From contig CAMWUK010000015.1 in assembly GCA_947177415.1 (NCBI GenBank), positions 1 to 49,345 of the forward strand: 49,345 bases of DNA, given 5' to 3'. A program made the position numbers and the translations under genes. Below, in pieces: positions 15,577-23,351 of this stretch. The stretch comes from an uncultured Clostridiaceae bacterium. GTDB taxonomy: Bacteria > Bacillota > Clostridia > Lachnospirales > Lachnospiraceae. Under the pieces are notes generated by a model. That model worked only from the letters and a program-made list of their open reading frames with translations, ran no database searches and had not been told where the DNA came from. Position 1 is the stretch's first letter, and each line of letters starts with the position of its first letter.

Positions 15577-15711
15577 GTAACTGTTCAGAACCATGAACAG
15601 TTACGTTTAAGCCCATGAATATTCGCCTTCGGCGAAGGGGCTTAAACATTGTAAAATTTACTTTTTCATACGAAACACGCAGTAAATGCGTGTTTCTACC
15701 TGAATAGTTAT
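15577..15711. mobile_element. 135-bp MITE-like element, family C, between pyrF and pyrK
   Basis: Ends GTAACTGTTCAG and CTGAATAGTTAT; perfect 8-bp flanks TTTCCTGT (15569-15576 and 15712-15719). Order: 28-bp terminal hairpin, stem GTTTAAGCCC / GGGGCTTAAAC capped by TTCGCCTTCGGCGAA, linker, stem AAACACGCA / TGCGTGTTT, terminus. An inverted relative is at 26817-26951. The pyrF stop codon lies in its end. Confidence 0.93.
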
Positions 15712-16634
15712 TTTCCTGTTAAAGTTTTGTTGATATCCTCTTTCATATCGAGAACTGCCTGTCTGGAAGCATCCGCATAATTTGCTTCCCCAAATTTACT
15801 GTACTTCTCCTGTTTATATGCAGCAATAATGCCTCTGGAGGAATTAATAATTGCACCCAGACCATCCTTATTGAAATATGGCACTAAATCTTCTGCTTTA
15901 CCTCCTTGTGCCCCGTATCCCGGTACCAAAATAAAAGTCTTTGGCATAATCTTTCGAAGTGTCTCACCCATTTTCGGATAGGTAGCACCAATCACGCAGC
16001 CAACATAGCTATAGGAATCTCCCATAAGAGACTCTCCCCACTCAGCCACCTTCTCTCCAACTAATTCATACAAAGGTCTGCCATCCACCATTTTATCCTG
16101 AAATTCTCCGCTAGATGGGTTGGATGTCTTTACAAGTACAAAAATTCCCTTCTTTTCTTCTTTACACACCTCCAAGAAAGGCTTCACACCATCCGAACCA
16201 AGATAAGGATTTACAGTAACAAAATCCTCATCAAATGCTGCATACTTTTTAGAGCCTACCTGCACTTTTCCCACATGGCCTACTGCATAAGCAGTAGAAG
16301 TAGAGCCAATATCTCCACGCTTAATATCCCCAATCACTACTAAATCTTTCTCTTTACAGTAGTCCACTGTCTTTTTAAATGCAATCAATCCCGGAATGCC
16401 AAATTGCTCATACATAGCAATTTGTGGTTTCACAGCAGGAATCAAATCACTGGTGGCATCAATAATTCCTTTATTAAACTGCCAAATAGCCTCACCTGCC
16501 CCCTCCAGGGTTTCACCATATTCTTCAAATGCAAGCTTTTTTATATCCTCTGGTACATAAGCTAACATCGGGTCTAAACCTACAACAATTGGTGCATTTA
16601 CATCCTGAATCTTTTTCACTAATTTATTTATCAT
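15708..16634 (-). CDS. pyrF: Orotidine 5'-phosphate decarboxylase
   Basis: Decarboxylates OMP to UMP. Carries the catalytic Asp/Lys array in VIGDIKRGDIGST (about 101-113), substrate loop LVKTSNPSSGEFQ, and phosphate motif VPGYGAQGG. At 308 aa it belongs to the longer PyrF type. AGGAGG lies five bases before the ATG. The stop TAA is inside the inserted element; removing the element and one 8-bp flank restores AAA TAA, so the protein is unchanged. Confidence 0.96.
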   Translation of the reverse strand: MINKLVKKIQDVNAPIVVGLDPMLAYVPEDIKKLAFEEYGETLEGAGEAIWQFNKGIIDATSDLIPAVKPQIAMYEQFGIPGLIAFKKTVDYCKEKDLVVIGDIKRGDIGSTSTAYAVGHVGKVQVGSKKYAAFDEDFVTVNPYLGSDGVKPFLEVCKEEKKGIFVLVKTSNPSSGEFQDKMVDGRPLYELVGEKVAEWGESLMGDSYSYVGCVIGATYPKMGETLRKIMPKTFILVPGYGAQGGKAEDLVPYFNKDGLGAIINSSRGIIAAYKQEKYSKFGEANYADASRQAVLDMKEDINKTLTGK

Positions 16635-16661
16635 AATATCCTCCTATAATGTTCAATATCT

Positions 16662-16689
16662 GTAACTGTTCATGTTTCTGAACAGTTAC
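16662..16689. mobile_element. 28-bp mobile palindrome upstream of pyrF
   Basis: Termini GTAACTGTTCATG and CTGAACAGTTAC face each other, flanked by perfect 8-bp repeats CAATATCT (16654-16661 and 16690-16697). It supplies the last codons and stop of the neighbouring broken gene. Confidence 0.92.
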
Positions 16690-17325
16690 CAATATCTATC
16701 AAATTATTATCCATAATATATCTCAAATTTGATGGGTTTAACATCCACTGCTTACTTCTATCTCCTTCTTTATAATCCTTCATCTGTTGCTGCCATGTAT
16801 CATTTAAAGAATCATAAATCTTTTTTGCTTTATCCCGGACAAACTCATTTCCAAAATGTAGTGCCACATATTCAAGCCTTATATCATATCTATCAAATAT
16901 TTCATCATCCAGCAAGCTTTTGACTGCTTCCAGAAAGTCATCCTCAAATTTGTCAGTTAAAGTTATTGCGTATTTATTAATATCTGTAGCTAACAGCTCC
17001 ATAATTTCAGATAAATTAGATTCTGTTGAAATATCATAGTAATAGTGTTTAGGGTGCTGAAAGCTATAACCACCAACACGACTTTTATTATCGCTGGTTT
17101 TATCTAACTTCTTACTCCATATCGCCAATTCACAATTTACCCTAACACTTTCATAAGAACAATTCCATTGTGACGAAAAAAACGAATCTCAAAAACCAAA
17201 TCGTTTATAACTTTTTTCAAACATCTTCTGCTCTTTAGATATTTCCATCCTGTTTGTTCAGACAAGTATTTACATAATCGTTCCCTTGCATCTTCCACAG
17301 ATAATTTCCTATTTGCATTATCCAT
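16670..17325 (-). pseudogene. Frameshifted accessory gene (would be about 218 aa)
   Basis: Two frames, 17325-17137 (62 aa) and the following one to 16670, are one gene broken at a run of seven T (17176-17182). Adding one T gives continuous FEIRFFSSQWNCSYESVRVN leading into CELAIWSKKLDKTSDN. The N-terminal part (LCKYLSEQTGWKYLKSRRCLKKVINDL) resembles the DUF4304-like class of small accessory proteins; family call is tentative. The 28-bp palindrome replaced the original C-terminus with NCSET. Before insertion the frame ran into the pyrF ribosome site and ended in ATGA overlapping pyrF. Confidence 0.75.
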
Positions 17326-17338
17326 TCTGCTGCCCCCT

Positions 17339-17396
17339 ATTCATTTATAACCATACACAATCTTTTTATTCATTTATAACCATACACAATCTTTTC
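17339..17396. repeat. Tandem duplication, 2 x 29 bp
   Basis: Two head-to-tail copies of a 29-base unit beginning ATTCATTTATAACCATACAC, differing only at the last base. It lies between two accessory genes, with no coding role. Confidence 0.85.
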
Positions 17397-17425
17397 ATTC
17401 GCAAATATTTTTAATCTCCTTCCGC

Positions 17426-17776
17426 TTAAATCTTGTGAATCTTTTCAAACCCATTTGTTTCTAAAAATTCATCCAACAAATCAAAGAAAACCTCTATAGC
17501 TTCTTTACCATCAGGAATATTCTGTAAAATAGCCATACACCAACCCATACTACTAGGATATAATCCATATTTCCTTAATACAAAGTCATCAAATTCTTCA
17601 GGAATTATACAAAATTCCTTATCTAAATCATGATCTAACAAAGCTCTTTTATATCCTCGAAGAAAACACTCTATTTTATCTAGCGAAAATTCCCCCACAA
17701 ACATTGGCGATCTTTTTCGTATTACACTCAATAATCTTCTCTCTTTAGGAGGTATATCCATAATTTCATCTGCCAT
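17426..17776 (-). CDS. Hypothetical protein, 116 aa
   Basis: A small soluble helical protein opening MADEIMDIPPKERRLLSVI, with RGYKRALLDHDLDKEFC and a C-terminal FFDLLDEFLETNGFE. I do not recognise it. A strong ribosome site (GGAAGGAAG) precedes the ATG. It stands between the broken gene and a repeat/pyrC chimera. Size and context suggest an accessory, immunity-like protein, unproven. Confidence 0.68.
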   Translation of the reverse strand: MADEIMDIPPKERRLLSVIRKRSPMFVGEFSLDKIECFLRGYKRALLDHDLDKEFCIIPEEFDDFVLRKYGLYPSSMGWCMAILQNIPDGKEAIEVFFDLLDEFLETNGFEKIHKI

Positions 17777-17800
17777 GTTATTCTTCCTTCCAAATTTTTA

Positions 17801-17878
17801 TTTCTATATATTCACTGTCTTCAGGTAAACCCCTGCACTCTGCCTTTTACTTTCTTTCCACCAAATGGTGTATTCTTT
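17801..17878. repeat. Chimera of a family-D repeat end and a 42-bp pyrC fragment
   Basis: 17801-17836 matches the left end of the family-D repeats (TTCTATATATTCACT, CTTCAGGTA). 17837-17878 is identical over 42 bases to pyrC 20779-20820, in the same orientation. The junction is the shared heptamer ACTCTGC, present in both parents, which suggests template switching at microhomology. Confidence 0.88.
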
Positions 17879-17903
17879 GCTTATCTAAATCAGAATTTAG
17901 CAA

Positions 17904-18323
17904 TTACTTAATATCAAAAGTTTCTGTTTTCAAATCACAATAATATCTACCACTTTCGGCAGTAAATTTTAAAACGCAATAATCTGGATCAGTTACACCT
18001 TTTTTATAAAACATTGTATCGCCCCTTTTCCAAATCATGTTTTTAGTTTCCTGGTCTGTTAAGACTTCCATTTTACCTTTTAACATAACACCAACATATT
18101 TAATTAATCCTTTGTGATAGAAGTAAATACTAGCACTTGAATTATCCTTATATTGTTTTACTCTCATAGATGAAGTATTAGTAGAAAAGTAAAACTCTTT
18201 TAGCCCTATTCTTTTTCTGGGGTTTAGCATTGCTTTTACATTAGGACAATTTTCATCATCAATAGAGCATATAAAACTAACTTTTTGTTTATCAATAAAA
18301 TTTTCTATTTTCTTTAAATCCAT
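17904..18323 (-). CDS. Pyridoxamine-phosphate-oxidase-like flavin-binding protein, 139 aa
   Basis: Split-barrel fold of the PNPOx / general-stress-26 type: N-terminal helix and strand FICSIDDENCPNVKAML, then the FMN-contacting FYFSTNTSSMRVKQYKDN and ASIYFYH, with late LKFTAESGRYYCDL. It probably binds flavin and reduces small substrates; real PNP oxidase activity is unlikely at this size. It lies in the accessory run between pyrC and pyrF, with site j upstream and a small palindrome (17885-17900) downstream. Confidence 0.82.
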   Translation of the reverse strand: MDLKKIENFIDKQKVSFICSIDDENCPNVKAMLNPRKRIGLKEFYFSTNTSSMRVKQYKDNSSASIYFYHKGLIKYVGVMLKGKMEVLTDQETKNMIWKRGDTMFYKKGVTDPDYCVLKFTAESGRYYCDLKTETFDIK

Positions 18324-18341
18324 AATACTTTAACTCACTTT

Positions 18342-18391
18342 CAAATTCCAATATGTCTCTCTACACATCTTCCTGATAAACTGGAATTTAA
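18342..18391 (-). repeat. Cassette-boundary inverted repeat, site j
   Basis: In gene direction, GTTAAATTCCAG ... TTGGAATTTG, arms of 8 bp (AAATTCCA / TGGAATTT, up to one slip) spaced about 30 bases. It starts 6 bases after the phosphatase stop. Confidence 0.55.
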
Positions 18392-18397
18392 CACTGA

Positions 18398-18928
18398 CTA
18401 TTTTATAGCAACAATCATGTCTAAATTTGATATGCCAAAAAAGCTGTTATTTTTTATTTTATATCCCCGTTTTTTCAATTCCTTTATGAATACTCTCATA
18501 TAAAACCCATGTGTAATAAGATAACAATCCTCTTGATGTTCCTCTAACATTTTTATCATTCTTTTAGCTCGCATTATAGTTTCCGTTTTACTTTCTGCCT
18601 GTCGGTCATTTTGTAAAAACCATTGAAACCTTCCCATGAAATTCCATAGCCATAGAGGATACATCTTATTTGTATCCTTAAATGATTTTAGTGGAACCTC
18701 ATTTAGTAATGCTGTTTTAAAGAACTCGTTCTTTTTGAATAGTCTGCAAGCAGTTTCATAAGTTCTTGATAACTCACTTATATAAACCGTTTTAGTATCA
18801 TCTATTTTAGAATACCCTTTGCTTGGTAAAACAATTGGACATTCATCATATTTTTTACACGCCAAATCATATGTAGTAGAATTATATTTTTTATCCCATA
18901 ACATATCAACTTGCTCATGTCTTATCAT
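18398..18928 (-). CDS. Histidine phosphatase family protein, 176 aa
   Basis: Opens MIRHEQVD, an RHE form of the RHG phosphohistidine motif, with a second catalytic His in YLITHGFYMRVF and the ELSRTYETA segment where this superfamily has SDLxRAxQTA. The start is set by GAGG six bases before the ATG; the open frame runs 20 codons further up without a site. It is a likely phosphomonoesterase with unknown substrate. The RHE variant is seen in divergent members, so activity is not certain. Confidence 0.8.
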   Translation of the reverse strand: MIRHEQVDMLWDKKYNSTTYDLACKKYDECPIVLPSKGYSKIDDTKTVYISELSRTYETACRLFKKNEFFKTALLNEVPLKSFKDTNKMYPLWLWNFMGRFQWFLQNDRQAESKTETIMRAKRMIKMLEEHQEDCYLITHGFYMRVFIKELKKRGYKIKNNSFFGISNLDMIVAIK

Positions 18929-18983
18929 TATTAACCTCAAAATTCTCACCTTTATTATATTACGATTGTGGTTTTGGTTAGCT

Positions 18984-19023
18984 AACAAATCCCGATTTGT
19001 TCAGTTCTAAAAACTTGAATTTA
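18984..19023 (-). repeat. Cassette-boundary inverted repeat, site k
   Basis: In gene direction, AAATTCAAGTTTTTAGA, then CTGAACAAATCGG, then GATTTGTT. It nearly duplicates site b (10737-10770). The first arm touches the stop codon of the hydrolase gene, and AACAAATC / GATTTGTT is itself a palindrome. Confidence 0.65.
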
Positions 19024-19851
19024 TCTCTGTAATGAATTTACAAAATTTATTATTTCTTTACACATCTCATCACTCTTATAGTGGTGAATATAATGACCAC
19101 AATCATAAATAATCAATTTAGCATTAAGTATTGATGCAAATTCCTTCTGACATTTTATCCAATGTTCTGATAAGGGTTTTCCATTTGAGCAAAACAATAA
19201 TGCTGAACATTCTGGATATCCAGTTTTGCGTACTAATTCTACATTGTTTAATACTTCCTTAGCTTCATTTATATAACAGATATTAAATGCATTTCTTTTT
19301 CTTAATAATTTATGTTGTCTTATTTCAGCTTTAGTTAAACTACGATTGTTCAACAAACATACCAAACTATTAAACTTATATTTTGTTGCAAATCTCATCA
19401 ATCTTATTCTTTTTTCAACTTTTTCTTCTGTCCACATACTATAAGTCAATGGAGTTGCCATATCATTTCCAATTATTGCACTTACATCATTAGGATAAAT
19501 TTGTTTCCATCTTAGTGCCTCTAATCCAGACATTGAGTGTGGCATTAAAATAAACGGACCATTTTCTCCAATAAAATCTAATGTTTGTTTCTGTATTGAA
19601 ACAAGTGTATCAATATCACTTGGATAATCACAAATATCCGAATATCCATAACCAAATTTTTCTATTATAATAATTCTAAAAAAATTTGATAATTTTTCGT
19701 AGATAACTTTAAAATCATAAATGGGAGCAACCGTTGCTGAACCAGCCATAAGTACAATCTTCCGCTTATTTATATCTCCAAGTCTATATATATGAATTTT
19801 ATGACCGTTTATATCCACAAGTTCTCCTTTACACTTCAGTATTTCCTTCAT
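19021..19851 (-). CDS. Alpha/beta hydrolase, 276 aa
   Basis: Serine hydrolase fold with nucleophile elbow MPHSMSGLEA (Ser near 107), glycine-rich VLMAGSATVAP where the oxyanion motif is expected (no HG dipeptide), RIIIIEKFGYGYSD, and catalytic His in YDCGHYIHHY. It has no signal peptide. Atypical motifs suggest a divergent subfamily. It belongs to the accessory run; substrate unknown. Confidence 0.82.
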   Translation of the reverse strand: MKEILKCKGELVDINGHKIHIYRLGDINKRKIVLMAGSATVAPIYDFKVIYEKLSNFFRIIIIEKFGYGYSDICDYPSDIDTLVSIQKQTLDFIGENGPFILMPHSMSGLEALRWKQIYPNDVSAIIGNDMATPLTYSMWTEEKVEKRIRLMRFATKYKFNSLVCLLNNRSLTKAEIRQHKLLRKRNAFNICYINEAKEVLNNVELVRKTGYPECSALLFCSNGKPLSEHWIKCQKEFASILNAKLIIYDCGHYIHHYKSDEMCKEIINFVNSLQR

Positions 19852-19877
19852 TATAAGCTCCCCCTACAAATTAAAAT

Positions 19878-20663
19878 TTAACGCTTCCTTAGTTCAGAAA
19901 TGGCACCATAATGTAATATATCAAATTCGTTAGGAGCGATTTGTTCAAGAAGTTTTTTGTGTTCTTGCTCCCACATTGAAATCTCTTTTTCAGTAAGCGA
20001 AGCTCCAATCCCACGACAGGCTTTCATTCTTCCATTCCAACTTTCACGGGTAAATGATACTTTTAGAGTAAATTCTTCATGATATGCAAGTTCAAAGTTC
20101 TCTTTATAGCAATCAGGTATGTCTATTTGATGTATTGTTTCGCCAGCCCCACTCCAATTTGGATTATATTTTAATACAAGACTTTCACTGGCTCCTGCAA
20201 TCTTATCTTCAAATGGCAGCCACGCCATATATAAAACAAGAATACTTCCATCTTTTTTAAGCATACGATAAAGTTTAGGCATAACAGTTTCATGATTGAA
20301 ATACCAAAAACATTGGCAAGCTGTAATTACATCAAAAGAATTATCACAATAATTTATATCCTCTGTTGATACAACATGATAGTCTATATTCATACCTTTT
20401 GAAAGAATCCTGGCTTGTTCAATTTGGTTTTCTGATATATCCGTCCCCGTCCACTTTGCTCCATATTGATACATATTTCTGGGAAGAACGCCTGTCCCTG
20501 TTCCGATATCAAGAACTGATTGCCCATCTAAACATAATTTGCGGTCAACAATTTTTTGATAAAACTCCTTGGGATAAATATCACGGAACTTTGCATAATC
20601 TAAAGATGCTTTCCCCCAATCAAAGGGAGTTCCACTATCTATATTTTTATTGATTATTTCCAT
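19878..20663 (-). CDS. Class I SAM-dependent methyltransferase, 261 aa
   Basis: SAM-binding motif I VLDIGTGTGVLPRNM (about 51-65), acidic motif TGTDISENQIEQAR, and motif IV region FDVITACQCFWYFNHE. The remainder is the variable substrate half. It resembles UbiE/COQ5-like small-molecule methyltransferases, but the substrate is unknown. It is first in the accessory run after pyrC. Confidence 0.88.
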   Translation of the reverse strand: MEIINKNIDSGTPFDWGKASLDYAKFRDIYPKEFYQKIVDRKLCLDGQSVLDIGTGTGVLPRNMYQYGAKWTGTDISENQIEQARILSKGMNIDYHVVSTEDINYCDNSFDVITACQCFWYFNHETVMPKLYRMLKKDGSILVLYMAWLPFEDKIAGASESLVLKYNPNWSGAGETIHQIDIPDCYKENFELAYHEEFTLKVSFTRESWNGRMKACRGIGASLTEKEISMWEQEHKKLLEQIAPNEFDILHYGAISELRKR

Positions 20664-20692
20664 ACCATACCTCCATCAATTCTTATTTCACT

Positions 20693-20723
20693 GTAACAGG
20701 TCAGCCAGAGGCTGAACTGTTAC
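20693..20723. mobile_element. 31-bp mobile palindrome 3' of pyrC
   Basis: GTAACAGGTCAGCC faces GGCTGAACTGTTAC. Flanks ATTTCACT (20685-20692) and ATCTCACT (20724-20731) agree at 7 of 8 positions. The same 31-bp type heads the element at 49220. Confidence 0.82.
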
Positions 20724-20726
20724 ATC

Positions 20727-22013
20727 TCACTTTTTTGTATAATCATATACCACTTTACCATCCACGATCGTTTGATATACTCTGCCTTTTACTTTCTTTC
20801 CACCAAATGGTGTATTCTTTCCTTTGGAAGCAAATTTACTGACATCAATTGTATATTCTTCATCAAAATCTGCAATAACAATATCTGCTGCTTTTCCTTC
20901 CACTAACTGACCTTTATCCACACCAATAATTTTCGCTGGATTATAACTCATCTTTTCTACCAACTGCATTTTGCTTAGATATCCCTGTTCCACAAGTTCT
21001 GTAACAGATAAACAGAATGCCGTTTCTAAGCCTACAATTCCAAATGGTGACTCTGCCATGGATTTTGCCTTTTCTTTGGCACTATGAGGTGCATGGTCAG
21101 TAGAAATCACTTCCATAATTCCATCCTGCAATCCCTTTTTCAGTGCTTCCACATCTGCCCTGCTGCGAAGAGGTGGATTCATCTTGTAATTACTGTCATC
21201 ACAAGGAATATCCTCATCTGCCAGAGTAAAATGATGTGGACAAACCTCACCGGAAACTGCATACCCAGCCTCCTTTGCCAGTTTAATCATTGCCACACTA
21301 TCCTTGGTAGAACAATGACATAAGTGTAATCTGACTCCTGTTTCATTGGCAAGAAAAATATCCCTGGCAGTAATCACATCCTCTACTGCATTGGTAATTC
21401 CTTTTAGACCAAGTTCTTCTGCTTTCGCACCTGCATTCATCACACCGCCACGCACTAAATTCTTATCTTCACAGTGTGCAAGTATTACAAGATTATTCTC
21501 TTTAGCAGCCTTCATACCTTCCAGATACACTAAGATATCCATAACAGATTTCCCATCTTCACTTAATGCTTTAGCTCCCGCCTCTGCCATTCCCTTGATA
21601 TCTGCAAGTTCCGTTCCAATTTGTCCTTTGGTTACAGCACCAACTGGTAAAAGGTGAACCAAGGATTCCTCTTCTTCCTTTTTTAGCAGCCATTCTACCA
21701 TTTCTTTACTGTCAATAACCGGTTTTGTATTTGGCATAGGAGCCACAGAAGTATAGCCGCCTCTTACTGCTGCCATAGCACCAGTTTGAATCGTCTCTTT
21801 ATACTCAAAGCCCGGCTCTCTAAAATGCACATGCAAGTCAATAAATCCCGGCATTACATACTTTCCTTTGGCACAAATTACCTCATCTGCATTTTCTTTG
21901 GTTAAATCTTTTCCAATTTTGGCAATCACGCCATCTTCTATACAAATATCTGCTACCTCATCCATATTGGTAGAAGGATCCAGAATATGCCCATTTTTGA
22001 TTATTGTTCTCAT
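20727..22013 (-). CDS. pyrC: Dihydroorotase
   Basis: Cyclises carbamoyl-aspartate to dihydroorotate. Class I zinc site complete: HVHFREP (His61, His63), bridging Asp in ALSEDGKS, His180 (LAHCED), His233 (HLCHCST) and Asp306 (STDHAPH). At 428 aa it has standard length. AAGGAGTA precedes the ATG. It originally followed the holA stop by a few tens of bases; a 289-bp element now lies between. Four kb of accessory genes separate it from pyrF. Confidence 0.97.
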   Translation of the reverse strand: MRTIIKNGHILDPSTNMDEVADICIEDGVIAKIGKDLTKENADEVICAKGKYVMPGFIDLHVHFREPGFEYKETIQTGAMAAVRGGYTSVAPMPNTKPVIDSKEMVEWLLKKEEEESLVHLLPVGAVTKGQIGTELADIKGMAEAGAKALSEDGKSVMDILVYLEGMKAAKENNLVILAHCEDKNLVRGGVMNAGAKAEELGLKGITNAVEDVITARDIFLANETGVRLHLCHCSTKDSVAMIKLAKEAGYAVSGEVCPHHFTLADEDIPCDDSNYKMNPPLRSRADVEALKKGLQDGIMEVISTDHAPHSAKEKAKSMAESPFGIVGLETAFCLSVTELVEQGYLSKMQLVEKMSYNPAKIIGVDKGQLVEGKAADIVIADFDEEYTIDVSKFASKGKNTPFGGKKVKGRVYQTIVDGKVVYDYTKK

Positions 22014-22046
22014 TGTGTACTCCTTCCTTCCTTATTATCTTCTACT

Positions 22047-22335
22047 TAGGTAATTGCGAAACTCTCATTAATTTAAATTATTTTGTGTAGATTTATATGT
22101 CACAAGCAAGGTGCTTTTGAAACCGTCGGTTCTTAGGTGCTGTATTTTAGCACCTAGCAAAAACGCTTCGCATGCATACAGTAAAGCAGCTAATCAACCT
22201 TCGCCTTTTGGCTCGGTTTCTTAGGCTTTACTAGCATATGTACCGCTACGGTTGAAAGCAGTGAAAACGTGCCTTGCAGTGATATATGAATTCTGCACAA
22301 AATCAAGAGAGTAACTTGAGTTTTGCAATTACCTA
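22047..22335. mobile_element. 289-bp palindromic element inserted at the 3' end of holA
   Basis: Inverted ends TAGGTAATTGCGAAACTC (one mismatch) flanked by perfect 8-bp repeats CTTCTACT (22039-22046, 22336-22343). Inner inverted pairs such as ATTTTGTGTAGATTTATATG against its near-complement and GCAAGGTGC / GTGCCTTGC make it almost one long hairpin, with smaller stems inside (TAGGTGCTG, TAGCACCTA). No coding capacity. It differs in sequence from the GTWAC families, though both ends contain GTAA. It fills the 315-base gap pyrC-holA. Confidence 0.88.
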
Positions 22336-23309
22336 CTTCTACTAAACTCAACTATCAATAATTCTACACCGATTTGGTCTAAAAGTAAACCAGTCTTAAC
22401 CCCTTCCTCCACTTCTACAGAGCGGGATAAATTCTCTTTTAAACTTTCTATAGAAAAATTTTTTGCTTGTCCCATATATTTTTTAACCGTAAAAGGTGGA
22501 ATTCCTATTTTGGATGCCATTTGTCCCGATGGTGTACCACTTTTCTCCAATTCTTTTATCTGTAATAAAATATTGAAATGACGGATTAGCAAAAACAATA
22601 TGGACATCGGTTTTTCCCGTACTGCCAGCAAATCATAATACAAAGCCAATGCCTGATCTTGCCGTTTCATTCCAATCTCATCAATCATCTGGAAAATTCT
22701 GCCTTCTGTCTGAACTACACAAACTTCATCAATTGCTTCTCTCGTAATAATTTCTTCCTCACCAGAATAACAAATCAACTTTTCCAGTTCATTTTCCAGA
22801 TTTTTCATATCAGCTCCTGTTTTTTGTAACATATACAAAACATCTTGTTCTGTAATCTTTTTTCCTTCTCTCTTTAGACTTTGTGCAACCCAAAGCTTCA
22901 AATCTTTTTCTGACAGACCGTTCATTTCTGATACAGTCCCTTTCTTTTGTACTGCTTTGTACATACGGTTTCTCTTATCCACTTCCCGCTCCACAAAAAT
23001 TAGAAAAGTACTTTCTGGAAAATCACCAATATAATCCGGCAAATCACTTTGATTCTTAAAGCAACCGCTATTCTCTACAAGAATCAGTCTTCTCTCACTA
23101 AAAAAAGGCACTGTATGGGCAATGGAAACCAATTCCTTTACTGGAAAGTCTTTTCCCTCAAAATAAGAAAAATTCATGGTATCATCTGGTGATAGAATGG
23201 CATTCCGAAGCTTATCCCGATACAATCGCTTTAAATAATCCTCCTGCCCAAATAACAAATAGATATGGGAGAAGGTGTTCTCTTTAATATGTTGTTTTAT
23301 ATTTTGCAT
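22329..23309 (-). CDS. holA: DNA polymerase III subunit delta
   Basis: Clamp-loader subunit that opens the sliding clamp. The N-terminal segment HIYLLFGQEDYLKRLYRDKLRNA, clamp-contact region FFSERRLILVENSG, VEREVDKRNRMYKAV and C-terminal helical domain follow the HolA pattern; 326 aa is normal. The final S-R-stop is written by the inserted element: deleting it and one flank gives an SRR end with TAA TAA. It lies between hemW and pyrC. Confidence 0.93.
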   Translation of the reverse strand: MQNIKQHIKENTFSHIYLLFGQEDYLKRLYRDKLRNAILSPDDTMNFSYFEGKDFPVKELVSIAHTVPFFSERRLILVENSGCFKNQSDLPDYIGDFPESTFLIFVEREVDKRNRMYKAVQKKGTVSEMNGLSEKDLKLWVAQSLKREGKKITEQDVLYMLQKTGADMKNLENELEKLICYSGEEEIITREAIDEVCVVQTEGRIFQMIDEIGMKRQDQALALYYDLLAVREKPMSILFLLIRHFNILLQIKELEKSGTPSGQMASKIGIPPFTVKKYMGQAKNFSIESLKENLSRSVEVEEGVKTGLLLDQIGVELLIVEFSRSR

Positions 23310-23351
23310 GCTTTTCCTCCTCCAGCTAAATAGATTTTAAGATAAGATTAC

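Noticed and set aside
9885-19023. Classical integron attC sites
   Set aside because: The boundary sites do not contain the paired RYYYAAC and GTTRRRY core sequences, and no integron integrase is in the window.
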